Shown here in pieces: positions 1 to 7,368 of a stretch of DNA of 9,229 nt. A program made the translations under genes and the position numbers. The DNA is from an uncultured Porphyromonadaceae bacterium. Lineage in GTDB: Bacteria; Bacteroidota; Bacteroidia; Bacteroidales; Muribaculaceae. Every line of letters begins with the position of its first letter. Position 1 is the first letter of the stretch. The notes below the pieces were generated by a model. It was given only the letters and a program-made list of their open reading frames with translations, was not told where the DNA came from and did not search any database. The stretch spans positions 1 to 9,229 of the forward strand of contig CAMWUX010000031.1 in the NCBI GenBank assembly GCA_947177605.1, read 5' to 3'.

Positions 1-9
1 GTGGTGGCG

Positions 10-648
10 CTATCCATTTTTCTGATAGTAGCGGCAGATGCCTTTGATGCTGCAGTTTAGACAGTCGGGCTTGCGAGCCTTGCACACGTATCGGCCGTGG
101 AGTATGAGCCAGTGGTGGGCGCGTGCCACTTTGTCCTCCGGCAGATACTTCATCAGTGTGCGCTCGGTCTGCAGCGGGTTCTTGGAATCGGTAGTGAGGC
201 CGATGCGCTCGCTCACGCGGAATACGTGGGTGTCCACAGCCATGGCGGCTTTGCCGAATACCACGGAGAGTATTACGTTTGCTGTCTTACGGCCTACGCC
301 GGGGATGCGCAACAGCGAATCGATATCCGACGGCACTTCGCCGCCGAATTCCTCGACGAGCGTACGCGCCATTCCGAGCAGAGAACGTGTCTTGTTGTTG
401 GGGTACGATACCGATTTGATGTATTCGAATACCGTCTCGGCATTGGACGCGGCCAAAGCCTCGGGGGTTGGGAATGCTTCGAATAGTGCGGGGGTGACCT
501 GGTTGATACGCTTGTCGGTGCATTGCGCCGACAGGATCACGGCCACGAGCAACTGATAGGGGTTGTCAAACTTCAGTTCGGTGGAGGCATCGGGCATATT
601 GGCATCGAACCACTCCACAAATAGTCGGTAACGATCGCTTACGGTCAT
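10..648 (-). CDS. nth: Endonuclease III (DNA glycosylase/AP lyase)
   Basis: Base-excision repair enzyme that removes oxidised pyrimidines from DNA and nicks the resulting abasic site; cytoplasmic. The 212-residue protein has the usual family length. The helix-hairpin-helix lies at about residues 113-125 (LRIPGVGRKTANV) and carries the catalytic lysine K121. The catalytic aspartate is D139 in AVDTHVFRV. The C-terminal [4Fe-4S] ligands are C189, C196, C199 and C205, with the canonical C-x6-C-x2-C-x5-C spacing, so the enzyme looks fully functional. The ATG overlaps the stop of the upstream crcB by 4 nt (ATGA), which points to translational coupling and makes nth the distal gene of the tlpA-like/pheS/crcB run. 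No terminator can be seen because the window ends 9 nt past the stop. Identification is firm from the motifs. Confidence 0.97.
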   Translation of the reverse strand: MTVSDRYRLFVEWFDANMPDASTELKFDNPYQLLVAVILSAQCTDKRINQVTPALFEAFPTPEALAASNAETVFEYIKSVSYPNNKTRSLLGMARTLVEEFGGEVPSDIDSLLRIPGVGRKTANVILSVVFGKAAMAVDTHVFRVSERIGLTTDSKNPLQTERTLMKYLPEDKVARAHHWLILHGRYVCKARKPDCLNCSIKGICRYYQKNG

Positions 649-1034
649 AGGGCAGAGGTGGTCTTGAGAAAATATTCGGTGCCTGTCATTGCTACTGCAC
701 AGAGAAGCAGGCCGCCAATCACCGACAGGGTGACATAGCCGATTGCTTCAGCCCACAGCCCCTGTCGGATAAGCATTACCGGATGCAGGGCGAATGCGGA
801 GAATGTGGTGAAGCCGCCAAGGAGTCCCGTGACGAGTAACCGATTGAGCACTGCCGAAGCGTTGAAGTGAGCCAGCAGAGCAGATACGATGCCGATGAGG
901 ATACATCCCGCGAGATTGGCTGCGATGACCGGTAGCGGCTTGGTGGATATCGCAGGGATGAATTCGAGCGCGTAGCGGCAAAGACAACCCATGGCGCCTC
1001 CGGCGGCTACAGATAGCGGTTCGATCAGCGTCAT
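645..1034 (-). CDS. crcB: Fluoride ion channel CrcB/Fluc
   Basis: Small inner-membrane fluoride channel that lets F- escape from the cytoplasm; the family works as an antiparallel dual-topology dimer. The 129-residue protein is nearly all hydrophobic, with four predicted membrane segments. It shows the family signatures GGAMGCLCRY (residues 12-21, with the conserved Arg R20), NLAGC around residue 40 (the pore Asn is N40), and GGFTTFSAF at 73-81, which carries the phenylalanines of the fluoride path (F78 and F81). Only one copy is present here, so it would form a homodimer. It sits 40 nt downstream of pheS and overlaps nth by 4 nt. There is no fluoride riboswitch in the 40-nt gap, so expression probably follows the operon rather than fluoride. 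No Shine-Dalgarno is seen before the ATG, as is usual in Bacteroidetes. Confidence 0.95.
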   Translation of the reverse strand: MTLIEPLSVAAGGAMGCLCRYALEFIPAISTKPLPVIAANLAGCILIGIVSALLAHFNASAVLNRLLVTGLLGGFTTFSAFALHPVMLIRQGLWAEAIGYVTLSVIGGLLLCAVAMTGTEYFLKTTSAL

Positions 1035-1074
1035 GGGTAGGTGATGTGAGTGTTAGCGGATGGAGTCGTGCGCT

Positions 1075-2094
1075 TTAACGTGCGCTTTCGAATTGCTCAA
1101 GGAAACGGCGGTCGTTTTCGGAGAACATACGCAGGTCTTTCACCTGATACTTCAGGTTGGTGATGCGCTCCACGCCCATACCGAGTGCAAAGCCGGAGTA
1201 GACCTTCGAGTCGATACCGCAGGCTTCGAGCACGTTGGGATCGACCATACCGCAGCCGAGGATTTCTACCCAGCCGGTGTGCTTGCAGAAGGAGCAGCCT
1301 TTGCCGCCGCACAGGTTGCAGGAGATATCCATTTCGGCCGAAGGCTCGGTGAAGGGGAAGTAGGAGGGACGCAGGCGTATGTTGGTCTCGGGACCGAACA
1401 TCTCGCGGGCGAAGTAGAGGAGTGTCTGCTTCAGATCGGCAAACGATACGTTCTTGTCGACGTAGAGAGCCTCTACCTGATGGAAGAAGCAGTGGGCGCG
1501 TGCCGATATTGCTTCGTTGCGGTACACACGTCCGGGGCAGATGATGCGGATAGGGGGCTGTGTGTGCTCCATCACGCGACTCTGTACGGAGGAGGTGTGG
1601 GTGCGCAGCAATACGTCGGGATGACGGAAGATGAAGAAGGTGTCCTGCATATCGCGGGCGGGATGATCGTCGGCGAAGTTGAGCGAGGAGAATACGTGCC
1701 AGTCGTCTTCGATCTCGGGACCTTCGGCTACGGTGAAGCCGAGGCGGGAGAAAATGGATATGATGTCGTTTTTGACTATCGAGAGGGGATGGCGCGTGCC
1801 GAGGGTCACGGGTGCCGGAGTGCGGAACAGGTCGATATCGGAGTATTCGTCGGAGGAATACTGTAGATTCTCCTTCAGCCGGTTGATCTTCTCGGTAGCG
1901 GCGTTCTTGAGCTCATTGAGAAGCTGACCCATCTCGCGCTTCTGCTCTGCGGGTACGGTGCGGAAGTCGTTGAAGGCAAGTGTGATCAGACCTTTCTTGC
2001 TGAGATATTTTATGCGAAGCTGCTCTACTTCTTCGAGCGATGAGGCCGTGAGCGCGGCAACTTCTTCCTTGAGCTGATTTATCTTTTCTTTCAT
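1075..2094 (-). CDS. pheS: Phenylalanine-tRNA ligase alpha subunit
   Basis: Catalytic alpha subunit of the alpha2-beta2 phenylalanyl-tRNA synthetase, which attaches Phe to tRNA-Phe in the cytoplasm. The 339 residues match the family length. An N-terminal coiled-coil arm (about 1-80) binds tRNA. The class II core follows, with GPEIED (125-130), LLRTHTSSVQSR (162-173), the motif 2 strand GRVYRNE (188-194), FHQVEAL (204-210), FPFTEPSAEMDI (246-257) and motif 3 GMGVERI (305-311). Between the last two is a four-cysteine cluster (C259, C262, C267, C270), absent from the E. coli protein as I remember it but seen in other bacterial PheS, possibly a zinc site. The beta-subunit gene pheT is not in the window, so the two subunits are not encoded side by side here. 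The gene starts 15 nt after the upstream thioredoxin-like gene. Confidence 0.98.
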   Translation of the reverse strand: MKEKINQLKEEVAALTASSLEEVEQLRIKYLSKKGLITLAFNDFRTVPAEQKREMGQLLNELKNAATEKINRLKENLQYSSDEYSDIDLFRTPAPVTLGTRHPLSIVKNDIISIFSRLGFTVAEGPEIEDDWHVFSSLNFADDHPARDMQDTFFIFRHPDVLLRTHTSSVQSRVMEHTQPPIRIICPGRVYRNEAISARAHCFFHQVEALYVDKNVSFADLKQTLLYFAREMFGPETNIRLRPSYFPFTEPSAEMDISCNLCGGKGCSFCKHTGWVEILGCGMVDPNVLEACGIDSKVYSGFALGMGVERITNLKYQVKDLRMFSENDRRFLEQFESAR

Positions 2095-2109
2095 ATTGCG
2101 TGAGGGGAA

Positions 2110-3174
2110 TTATTCTTTAGTGGCGGGAGCTTCGAATGTACTCATGGCAGCAGCTACATCGGCTTTGAGGTCGTCGCCCTGCTTGTCGCGGCTCACGATG
2201 GTGCCATCGGGAGCGATGAGGATGATGCAGGGTATGCCGCTGATGCCGTAGAGATCGGTCGGAATCGACTGTGCGTCGATGATCTGATCCCATGTGATTT
2301 CGTGCGATTTGATGGCCTCGAGTGTATTTTCTGGCTTATCCCACACAGCTACGCTGAGGAAGTTGAGACCCTTGTCGGCATACTCTCCGTAGAGCTCCTT
2401 GAGCACTTTCACCTGACGGATGCAAGGGCCGCACCAGCTTGCCCAGAAGTCGACGATGGTGTAGTGGTCGGGACCTACATAGTCGCTCAGGCGCTTTGTG
2501 GTACCGTCGTAAGTCACCTCGAAGTCCTTGTATTTCTTGCCTACGCTTGTCTCGGCGCGTTTGAGCAGGCCGTCGCGCAGATTGGCTATGCGAGTCCAGT
2601 CCTTCAGGGCAGGATATTTGGCCATGTATTCGTCGTATCCGGCGAGGTCAAGCGAAGAAGCTACATTCATAAACATATACTTGCCCAGCGGATTGCCGGC
2701 GTTTTCGGCAATGATCTGCTCCATCATCTCGTCGTAGGCGGCATATATGGAGTCGGCTTTGATGGCTGATGCGGAGTCGTCGGGGAGAGCGCGGAGCTGC
2801 TGACCGAGCTTGTCGACCTCGGCCTCGAATGCGTCGCTACGCATCGAGAGGACGCCGTCGGATTCGCAACGACCTTCGAATGCCCATACGTCGATATTGG
2901 CTTTCTCAAGTATTACGCTTCCAAAGCGCTCGCCGCCTGAAATGATGCGCACAAGGCGCGGAGTGTCGGCCGATCCTGTGAAGAGGGCTATGCCTCCGTC
3001 GAGGAGTGTGCTGTCGATCTTCTCACCGGTGTCGTAATCGAAGAGATACACTACCTCTCCGTCGTTTTCCGGATCGAAGTTCACGGTCAGTTTGTATTGG
3101 TTCTGAGGCTCTGCGCCTGCGCATGAGGCTGAGAATGCAAGTATAGCGGCTGCTATGGTAAACTTAATCTTCAT
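2110..3174 (-). CDS. TlpA-family thioredoxin-like lipoprotein with N-terminal DUF4369-like domain
   Basis: Probable envelope thiol-disulfide oxidoreductase. An N-terminal export signal ends at C18 (FSASC), which fits a relaxed Bacteroidetes lipobox, so the protein is likely a periplasm-facing lipoprotein. Residues about 25-110 form a beta-rich region like the DUF4369 domain common in Bacteroidetes TlpA proteins. Residues about 115-210 are helical. The thioredoxin fold begins near 212 and holds the redox motif WCGPC (C248, C251), with the cis-proline loop GIPC near P315. The intact CxxC argues for an active redox protein; the substrate is unknown and could include cytochrome or outer-envelope proteins. 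It is the first gene of the minus-strand run and lies 15 nt upstream of pheS. A TAAATTTG box about 30 nt before the ATG is the likely promoter. C316, straight after the cis-proline, is an additional cysteine of unknown meaning. Confidence 0.92.
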   Translation of the reverse strand: MKIKFTIAAAILAFSASCAGAEPQNQYKLTVNFDPENDGEVVYLFDYDTGEKIDSTLLDGGIALFTGSADTPRLVRIISGGERFGSVILEKANIDVWAFEGRCESDGVLSMRSDAFEAEVDKLGQQLRALPDDSASAIKADSIYAAYDEMMEQIIAENAGNPLGKYMFMNVASSLDLAGYDEYMAKYPALKDWTRIANLRDGLLKRAETSVGKKYKDFEVTYDGTTKRLSDYVGPDHYTIVDFWASWCGPCIRQVKVLKELYGEYADKGLNFLSVAVWDKPENTLEAIKSHEITWDQIIDAQSIPTDLYGISGIPCIILIAPDGTIVSRDKQGDDLKADVAAAMSTFEAPATKE

Positions 3175-3202
3175 AGGGGTTGATGTATGGATTTTAAGTA
3201 TG

Positions 3203-3210
3203 CAAATTTA
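3203..3210 (-). promoter_or_regulatory. Probable -7 box for the tlpA-like/pheS/crcB/nth run
   Basis: Read on the minus strand this is TAAATTTG, an exact match to the Bacteroidetes -7 consensus TAnnTTTG, about 28 nt upstream of the ATG at 3174. No good TTG -33 element is seen at 19-21 nt spacing, so the assignment rests on the -7 box and its position. It would drive the whole four-gene run. Confidence 0.5.
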
Positions 3211-3250
3211 CTATAGTTATTCCAAATATGCCATTTTTTGCTTTCAAAAC

Positions 3251-3280
3251 TTCCACTCTAAACAAAATTTCCTATTTTTG
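3251..3280 (+). promoter_or_regulatory. Probable promoter of the acyl-CoA synthetase gene
   Basis: TATTTTTG at 3273-3280 matches the Bacteroidetes -7 consensus TAnnTTTG exactly. TTC at 3251-3253 (two of three bases of the TTG -33 element) lies 19 nt upstream. Transcription would begin near 3285, giving a leader of about 30 nt before the ATG at 3315. The spacing is the same as in the two stronger promoters further right in this window. Confidence 0.6.
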
Positions 3281-3314
3281 CGTATTCAAGGTATCATAAC
3301 CAAATTACAAATAT

Positions 3315-4982
3315 ATGAAATCTCAGCCCACGCTCAACGAATATATTATTGAGTCGATCAAGGCCAATTGGGAGCTCCCGGCGCTTACGGACTTCAATGG
3401 CACGTCGTACAACTATAAGGATGTAGCCCGCAAGATCACCAAACTGCATATCCTCTACCGCCGCGCGGGTATAAATCCCGGCGACCGCGTGGCTTTATGC
3501 GGACGCAATTCGGCGCAATGGTCGGTGGCTGTGATGAGCTGCCTTACTTACGGCGCTGTGGCTGTGCCGATTCTCAACGAGTTCAAGCCCGATACGATCC
3601 ATCACCTTATAAATCATAGCGAGGCTAAGATTCTCTTCGTCGACGAGGCGATATACGAGAATCTGGATGCTGACAGCATGGGAAGCCTTACCGGTATATT
3701 CCGCATGAGCGACTTCGCTCTGCTTGTGGCGCGCAACGAGGAGATAGCTGATGCGCGTGCCCACCTCAACGAGTATTTCGGTCAGCAGTTTCCCGAACGC
3801 TTCGGTGCTTCCGATCTCACTCTTTATGAGGAGCAGCCCGACCAACTCGCTCTGATCAACTATACTTCCGGTTCTACCGGTTTCTCCAAGGGTGTGATGC
3901 TGAGCTACCGTGCGTTGTGGTCCAATGTCCAGTACACGGTGGATCATCTTGATTTCCTTTTGCCGGGCGACGGTATAGTGTGTATGCTTCCGCTTGCCCA
4001 CATGTATGGTCTGGCGATAGAGTTGCTTCATCCTTTCGCCAAGGGGTGTCATATCCATTTCCTCACCCGCACTCCTTCGCCGAGGGTGATCATGGATGCG
4101 TTTGCCAAGGTGCGCCCCAAGATTATCATTGCCGTACCTCTTATTATCGAAAAGATTATCAAGACCAAAGTGTTCCCGCTGCTTGAGAAGCCGCTGATGA
4201 AATTGCTGCTTCATGTGCCGTTTGTCGACGATCACTTGCTGCATAAGGTCAAAGCCAAGCTCAATGATACTTTCGGCGGTCAGCTCCGCGAGATGATAAT
4301 CGGTGGTGCCGCTCTCAATCATGAGGTAGAGGAATTTCTGCGTCGTATACAGTTTCCCTTCACTGTGGGCTACGGTATGACTGAGTGCGCTCCTCTTATC
4401 TCCTATGCGCCTCACACGATAGCCCGTAAAGGCTCGTGCGGTCGCATCGTGGACCGTATGGAAGCCCGCGTCGATTCCTCGGATCCGGAGACGGTGGCCG
4501 GTGTGATATGGGTGCGTGGCGACAATGTGATGAAGGGCTACTATAAAAATCCCGATGCTACCTCCGAGGCGCTATCGGACGACGGCTGGCTGTGTACCGG
4601 AGATATCGGAGTGATTGATGCCGACAATTTCATCTATCTGCGCGGGCGCGACAAAAATATGATTCTCGGTCCGTCGGGTCAGAACATCTATCCTGAAGAG
4701 ATAGAGCAGAAGCTCAACAATATGCCCTTCGTGGCAGAGTCGATAGTAGTGCAGGATAGCACTCGCCTTGTGGCGCTTGTGTATCCCTACTATGAGACAG
4801 CTACCAAGCAGGGTATGACTACCGATGATATCCGTCGCACAATGGAAGAGAACATCGAACAACTCAACAAGGAGGTGCCCGCTTACTCCAAAGTGTCGGG
4901 TTTCGAGTTGATGAACGAGGAGTTTGAAAAGACTCCCAAGCGCTCGATCAAGCGCTACCTCTACCAGCGCACCGCCAAGTAA
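3315..4982 (+). CDS. AMP-dependent long-chain acyl-CoA synthetase (fatty acid-CoA ligase)
   Basis: Adenylate-forming enzyme that activates a fatty acid with ATP and joins it to CoA for lipid synthesis or fatty-acid salvage; cytoplasmic or membrane-associated. The 555 residues fit the Bacteroidetes members. Motifs in order are the phosphate-binding loop YTSGSTGFSKG (183-193), MLPLAHMYG (224-232), GYGMTECAP (352-360), WLCTGDIG (425-432) and YLRGRDKNMIL (441-451), followed by GQNIYPEEIE (455-464). The C-terminal catalytic-lysine region reads KTPKRSIKRYLY (539-550) rather than the usual G-K-I/V-x-R, so K542 or K546 presumably serves. Fatty acid rather than another carboxylate is inferred from overall resemblance; chain length cannot be read. 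It is transcribed alone, divergent from the thioredoxin gene and converging on the lipoprotein gene 41 nt downstream, with no clear terminator between. Confidence 0.92.
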   Translation: MKSQPTLNEYIIESIKANWELPALTDFNGTSYNYKDVARKITKLHILYRRAGINPGDRVALCGRNSAQWSVAVMSCLTYGAVAVPILNEFKPDTIHHLINHSEAKILFVDEAIYENLDADSMGSLTGIFRMSDFALLVARNEEIADARAHLNEYFGQQFPERFGASDLTLYEEQPDQLALINYTSGSTGFSKGVMLSYRALWSNVQYTVDHLDFLLPGDGIVCMLPLAHMYGLAIELLHPFAKGCHIHFLTRTPSPRVIMDAFAKVRPKIIIAVPLIIEKIIKTKVFPLLEKPLMKLLLHVPFVDDHLLHKVKAKLNDTFGGQLREMIIGGAALNHEVEEFLRRIQFPFTVGYGMTECAPLISYAPHTIARKGSCGRIVDRMEARVDSSDPETVAGVIWVRGDNVMKGYYKNPDATSEALSDDGWLCTGDIGVIDADNFIYLRGRDKNMILGPSGQNIYPEEIEQKLNNMPFVAESIVVQDSTRLVALVYPYYETATKQGMTTDDIRRTMEENIEQLNKEVPAYSKVSGFELMNEEFEKTPKRSIKRYLYQRTAK

Positions 4983-5023
4983 TCGGTGAAGCGCATGTAG
5001 AGCGATTGCATACAGGGTGGGGA

Positions 5024-6781
5024 TCAGCGGGTGGTGAAGAGGGGGGAGGCGAAGTCGATGGTGACGGTGCCGGCGGCGGGGAGTGTGATCGGGGATGTGT
5101 TGGTGATCTCGCACTCATTTACGGGCTGACCGTTCTCGATGGAGTATCTTATGCCTTTGATGGTGTAGTCGCCGGCGGGAAGGAGCAGCATTGTAGCACT
5201 GATGCCGCTGTCACCTGTTGCGGAGGGGGTGCAGATGGTCTGGGGTACTACGTAGTCTGGCTCCCGGTCGGTGGTCTTATTGCGCCAAAATCGGATGTCG
5301 CTGATATAATATGATTCAGGGGATGTGTTGCGAATGATGGTGCTACAAGTGGCGATGCGATTGGGCGGAGTTAGCGGGAATTTGAACGCAGGTACGTTGT
5401 TTTCAAACTCTCCTACGGTGGCCTTTCCTCCGATGATCCACTGATATGCCTGATATACCGGATTGATACTTACCTGCATATATAAGCGGTCGGCTGACGT
5501 TTCATCAATGTCACTTACATACCAGATCCATGAATAGTGGAATGTGAGGTCGCTTGAGGCGATGTCGGGTATGGAGGCAACGGTGGGGTCGGCGTTAGCG
5601 CCGGGAAGTCTGTTGACCATGAGGGTATAATCTACATCGGTGTCGGTGCTGTTGTTCTTGATTTCGATGCCGGGCAGTGGGGTAGCGGCGGTGTTGCTCC
5701 AGGTCCAATTGTTGTAGGCGGTGAGTTTGTGATTGTCCTTGGAGTCGGCTATGCCTCCTGATACGGTGGCGTCGAGTATCCACTCGAATCCGGGGTAGTA
5801 GGTGGTGGCATCGGCTGTCGATAGGGGGTGGGGTGTGGCGCCGTCGGGGAATTTATGGGATGTTGATTCGGCGATTGTACCGTTGGTATTGCAAAGAAGG
5901 CTTGCGGCGACGTTGCATCGGTTGAGGTAGAATCCGCACATCTGTGTAACTTCATTTCCGCGCCGGCGCAACCACTCGCCATTGTTCATTGGTGCATTGT
6001 GGAGCACGATCTCAGCTTCAACGGCGTAATAATCGCCGGTGGCACTGCCATCGAAGACATGGATGGGATATATGGTATATGTGGCATTGGCGGTGGTGGT
6101 AAGTGAGAGCTGGTTTTCGGTGGCCCAATGAGAGTCGATGAGTTGCTGTTGGTCGAGCGAGACCTTGAATGTGTGGGTGATGCTTTGAGGTAGGAAACGC
6201 TTCCGGATGTCGTTGGTGCGCAGGTCGACACCTTTGAGCCGGTTGCCTAATACGGAGTTGACCCAACCGCTGAAATGGAATAATGGCACATCCTCATCTC
6301 CGAATAGGCCACCTCCCTCGTCGAGGGAATAATATATACCGCTATTGTTGAATCCGTAGATTGCGCATCGTTCGCTATCGTCGGGGCCGGCATAGAATAT
6401 GTTGTTGCGGTCGCTCCAATCGGATACGACTGACCCATCGGGCTTTAGCACGGCGATAAGTGAGCCTCTGTTGTAGGCATCGGTAATTACAGCCTCATTT
6501 CCCTCTAACGCGTCGCTGTCGATAATGATGATCATGGCGTCGGATGGGTCAACGATGTTGATGAAGCATTTTCTGAAATTTTCTTCTGACTGACCCAGAC
6601 TGCCGATTATGGCGGCGGGAAAAGTGACTGTGGCCGTGGCCGGCTTTTCTACCGGCAGGACCGGAGATGTCATTTCAAAGGTTTCCTTAATATTATCGTT
6701 GTCGCAAGATGTGGCTGATAATAGTAATATTCCGGCACATATCGCCGATGTAAGTGATGAGAGATGCTTATTGCGTGTCAT
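5024..6781 (-). CDS. Exported lipoprotein with possible leukocidin/haemolysin-like beta-pore domain
   Basis: The 585-residue protein has a lipoprotein signal ending at C26 (LSATSC) followed by DNDN. Acidic residues just after the cysteine are typical of Bacteroidetes lipoproteins sent to the cell surface. Residues about 48-160 look like a compact alpha/beta domain. Residues about 200-455 are strand-rich with many Tyr, Trp and Asn; segments such as YTIYPIHVF (235-243), WTWSNTAATPLPG (359-371), YTLMVN (385-390) and FHYSWIWYVSD (414-424) resemble leukocidin/haemolysin pore-forming proteins, a family with Bacteroidetes lipoprotein members. Residues about 480-585 form a further beta domain. The family call rests on remembered patterns, not a search; a fimbrillin-like or other adhesin lipoprotein is the main alternative. 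The gene stands alone, with a TAACTTTG box about 56 nt upstream. The CDS and export signal are firm; the function is not. Confidence 0.85.
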   Translation of the reverse strand: MTRNKHLSSLTSAICAGILLLSATSCDNDNIKETFEMTSPVLPVEKPATATVTFPAAIIGSLGQSEENFRKCFINIVDPSDAMIIIIDSDALEGNEAVITDAYNRGSLIAVLKPDGSVVSDWSDRNNIFYAGPDDSERCAIYGFNNSGIYYSLDEGGGLFGDEDVPLFHFSGWVNSVLGNRLKGVDLRTNDIRKRFLPQSITHTFKVSLDQQQLIDSHWATENQLSLTTTANATYTIYPIHVFDGSATGDYYAVEAEIVLHNAPMNNGEWLRRRGNEVTQMCGFYLNRCNVAASLLCNTNGTIAESTSHKFPDGATPHPLSTADATTYYPGFEWILDATVSGGIADSKDNHKLTAYNNWTWSNTAATPLPGIEIKNNSTDTDVDYTLMVNRLPGANADPTVASIPDIASSDLTFHYSWIWYVSDIDETSADRLYMQVSINPVYQAYQWIIGGKATVGEFENNVPAFKFPLTPPNRIATCSTIIRNTSPESYYISDIRFWRNKTTDREPDYVVPQTICTPSATGDSGISATMLLLPAGDYTIKGIRYSIENGQPVNECEITNTSPITLPAAGTVTIDFASPLFTTR

Positions 6782-6836
6782 TGCTATGTATAGTAGCGGA
6801 TCAGGGGAGATATTGATGTGTATTTATTTCGGTGTG

Positions 6837-6844
6837 CAAAGTTA
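6837..6844 (-). promoter_or_regulatory. Probable -7 box for the 585-residue lipoprotein gene
   Basis: On the minus strand this reads TAACTTTG, an exact fit to TAnnTTTG, and would give a leader of roughly 50 nt before the ATG at 6781. The expected -33 region holds only TTC at 20-nt spacing (6865-6867), so this is a moderate match. Confidence 0.5.
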
Positions 6845-6896
6845 GTATAAAAATGATTAATATGGAATGTTTTTAACGCCGGGGGCGCATATATGA

Positions 6897-6931
6897 ATCG
6901 GGCCGGCGCATGTGGTTGCGGCCGACCCGAT
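6897..6931 (-). terminator. Strong hairpin downstream of the DUF4332-like gene, possible terminator without a T tract
   Basis: The 11-nt arms at 6897-6907 and 6921-6931 pair along their whole length with one G-U wobble when read on the minus strand (perfect but for one position), closing a 13-nt loop at 6908-6920. It begins 30 nt past the stop of the helix-hairpin-helix gene. Neither strand has a T run straight after it, so it may end transcripts poorly, act as a 3' stabiliser, or need another factor. A smaller GC-rich hairpin (CGCC/GGCG, about 6877-6887) follows on the minus strand. Confidence 0.45.
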
Positions 6932-6960
6932 AAGAAAATTGGATAGATGGATGTGTGCGG

Positions 6961-7368
6961 TTAGTAGGTCATCTTGGGCTCAAGTTCTTTGGCCTGCTCG
7001 ATCATCTTTACGATTTCGGCTTCGGCCGGTACGCGGTTGCAGAGGTTCTTGGCTTCGTTGACTTCCACGAGTTTGGCATGGAGATTGGCTGCTACGCGAT
7101 GGCGTAGTTCCTTCACGGTGTCGACACCGGCAGCTTCAAGTAGTTCGGCAAACTGACCGGCGATGCCTTTGATGCGGAACAGATCGGCATGGTTGGCCCA
7201 TTTGAGGATGAGTTTTTCGGAGATTCCGGTCTCTTCGGCGAGTGATTCACGGCCTTTCTTGGAGGCGGCTTTTTCGAGGAGTTGGTCGGTGGTCTTAACG
7301 CCTGCGGCGATGAGTTTGTCGGCGTAAACTTCGCCGATGCCTTCGATTTCGATGATTTTGTAAGACAT
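6961..7368 (-). CDS. DUF4332-type helix-hairpin-helix protein
   Basis: A 135-residue cytoplasmic protein built of two helix-hairpin-helix repeats, IEGIGEVYADKLIAAGV (residues 8-24) and IKGIAGQFAELLEAAGV (66-82), each followed by a helical stretch. This matches the DUF4332 layout, where repeats of the pattern I-x-G-I-G-x-x-x-A-x-x-L-x-x-A-G-V resemble DNA-binding elements of ligases and polymerases. DNA binding is likely by analogy; no catalytic motif is visible and no biological role is established that I know of. It is rich in Lys, Glu and Ala with no signal peptide. The gene is monocistronic and diverges from the 135-residue orphan gene to its right. No strong promoter box is seen; TACGTTTA (7447-7454, minus strand) is one base off the consensus. 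A perfect ribosome-binding 10-mer sits too far (27 nt) from the ATG to be placed normally. Confidence 0.9.
   Translation of the reverse strand: MSYKIIEIEGIGEVYADKLIAAGVKTTDQLLEKAASKKGRESLAEETGISEKLILKWANHADLFRIKGIAGQFAELLEAAGVDTVKELRHRVAANLHAKLVEVNEAKNLCNRVPAEAEIVKMIEQAKELEPKMTY

Noticed and set aside
1035..1074. Fluoride riboswitch ahead of crcB
   Set aside because: The gap is only 40 nt and shows none of the conserved fluoride-riboswitch segments or pseudoknot.
1060..1866. 268-codon open frame antisense to pheS
   Set aside because: Shadow of pheS; no family resemblance, no promoter, and the opposite frame has all the synthetase motifs.
3495..4415. 306-codon open frame antisense to the acyl-CoA synthetase
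   Set aside because: It lies fully inside a gene with intact adenylation motifs, its product is rich in His, Arg and Leu in the manner of a shadow frame, and it has no promoter.
5006..6845. Several short plus-strand and out-of-frame minus-strand open frames in the lipoprotein gene
   Set aside because: Low-complexity Gly-, Pro-, Ser- or Arg-rich shadows; the 585-residue frame is continuous with a lipoprotein signal.
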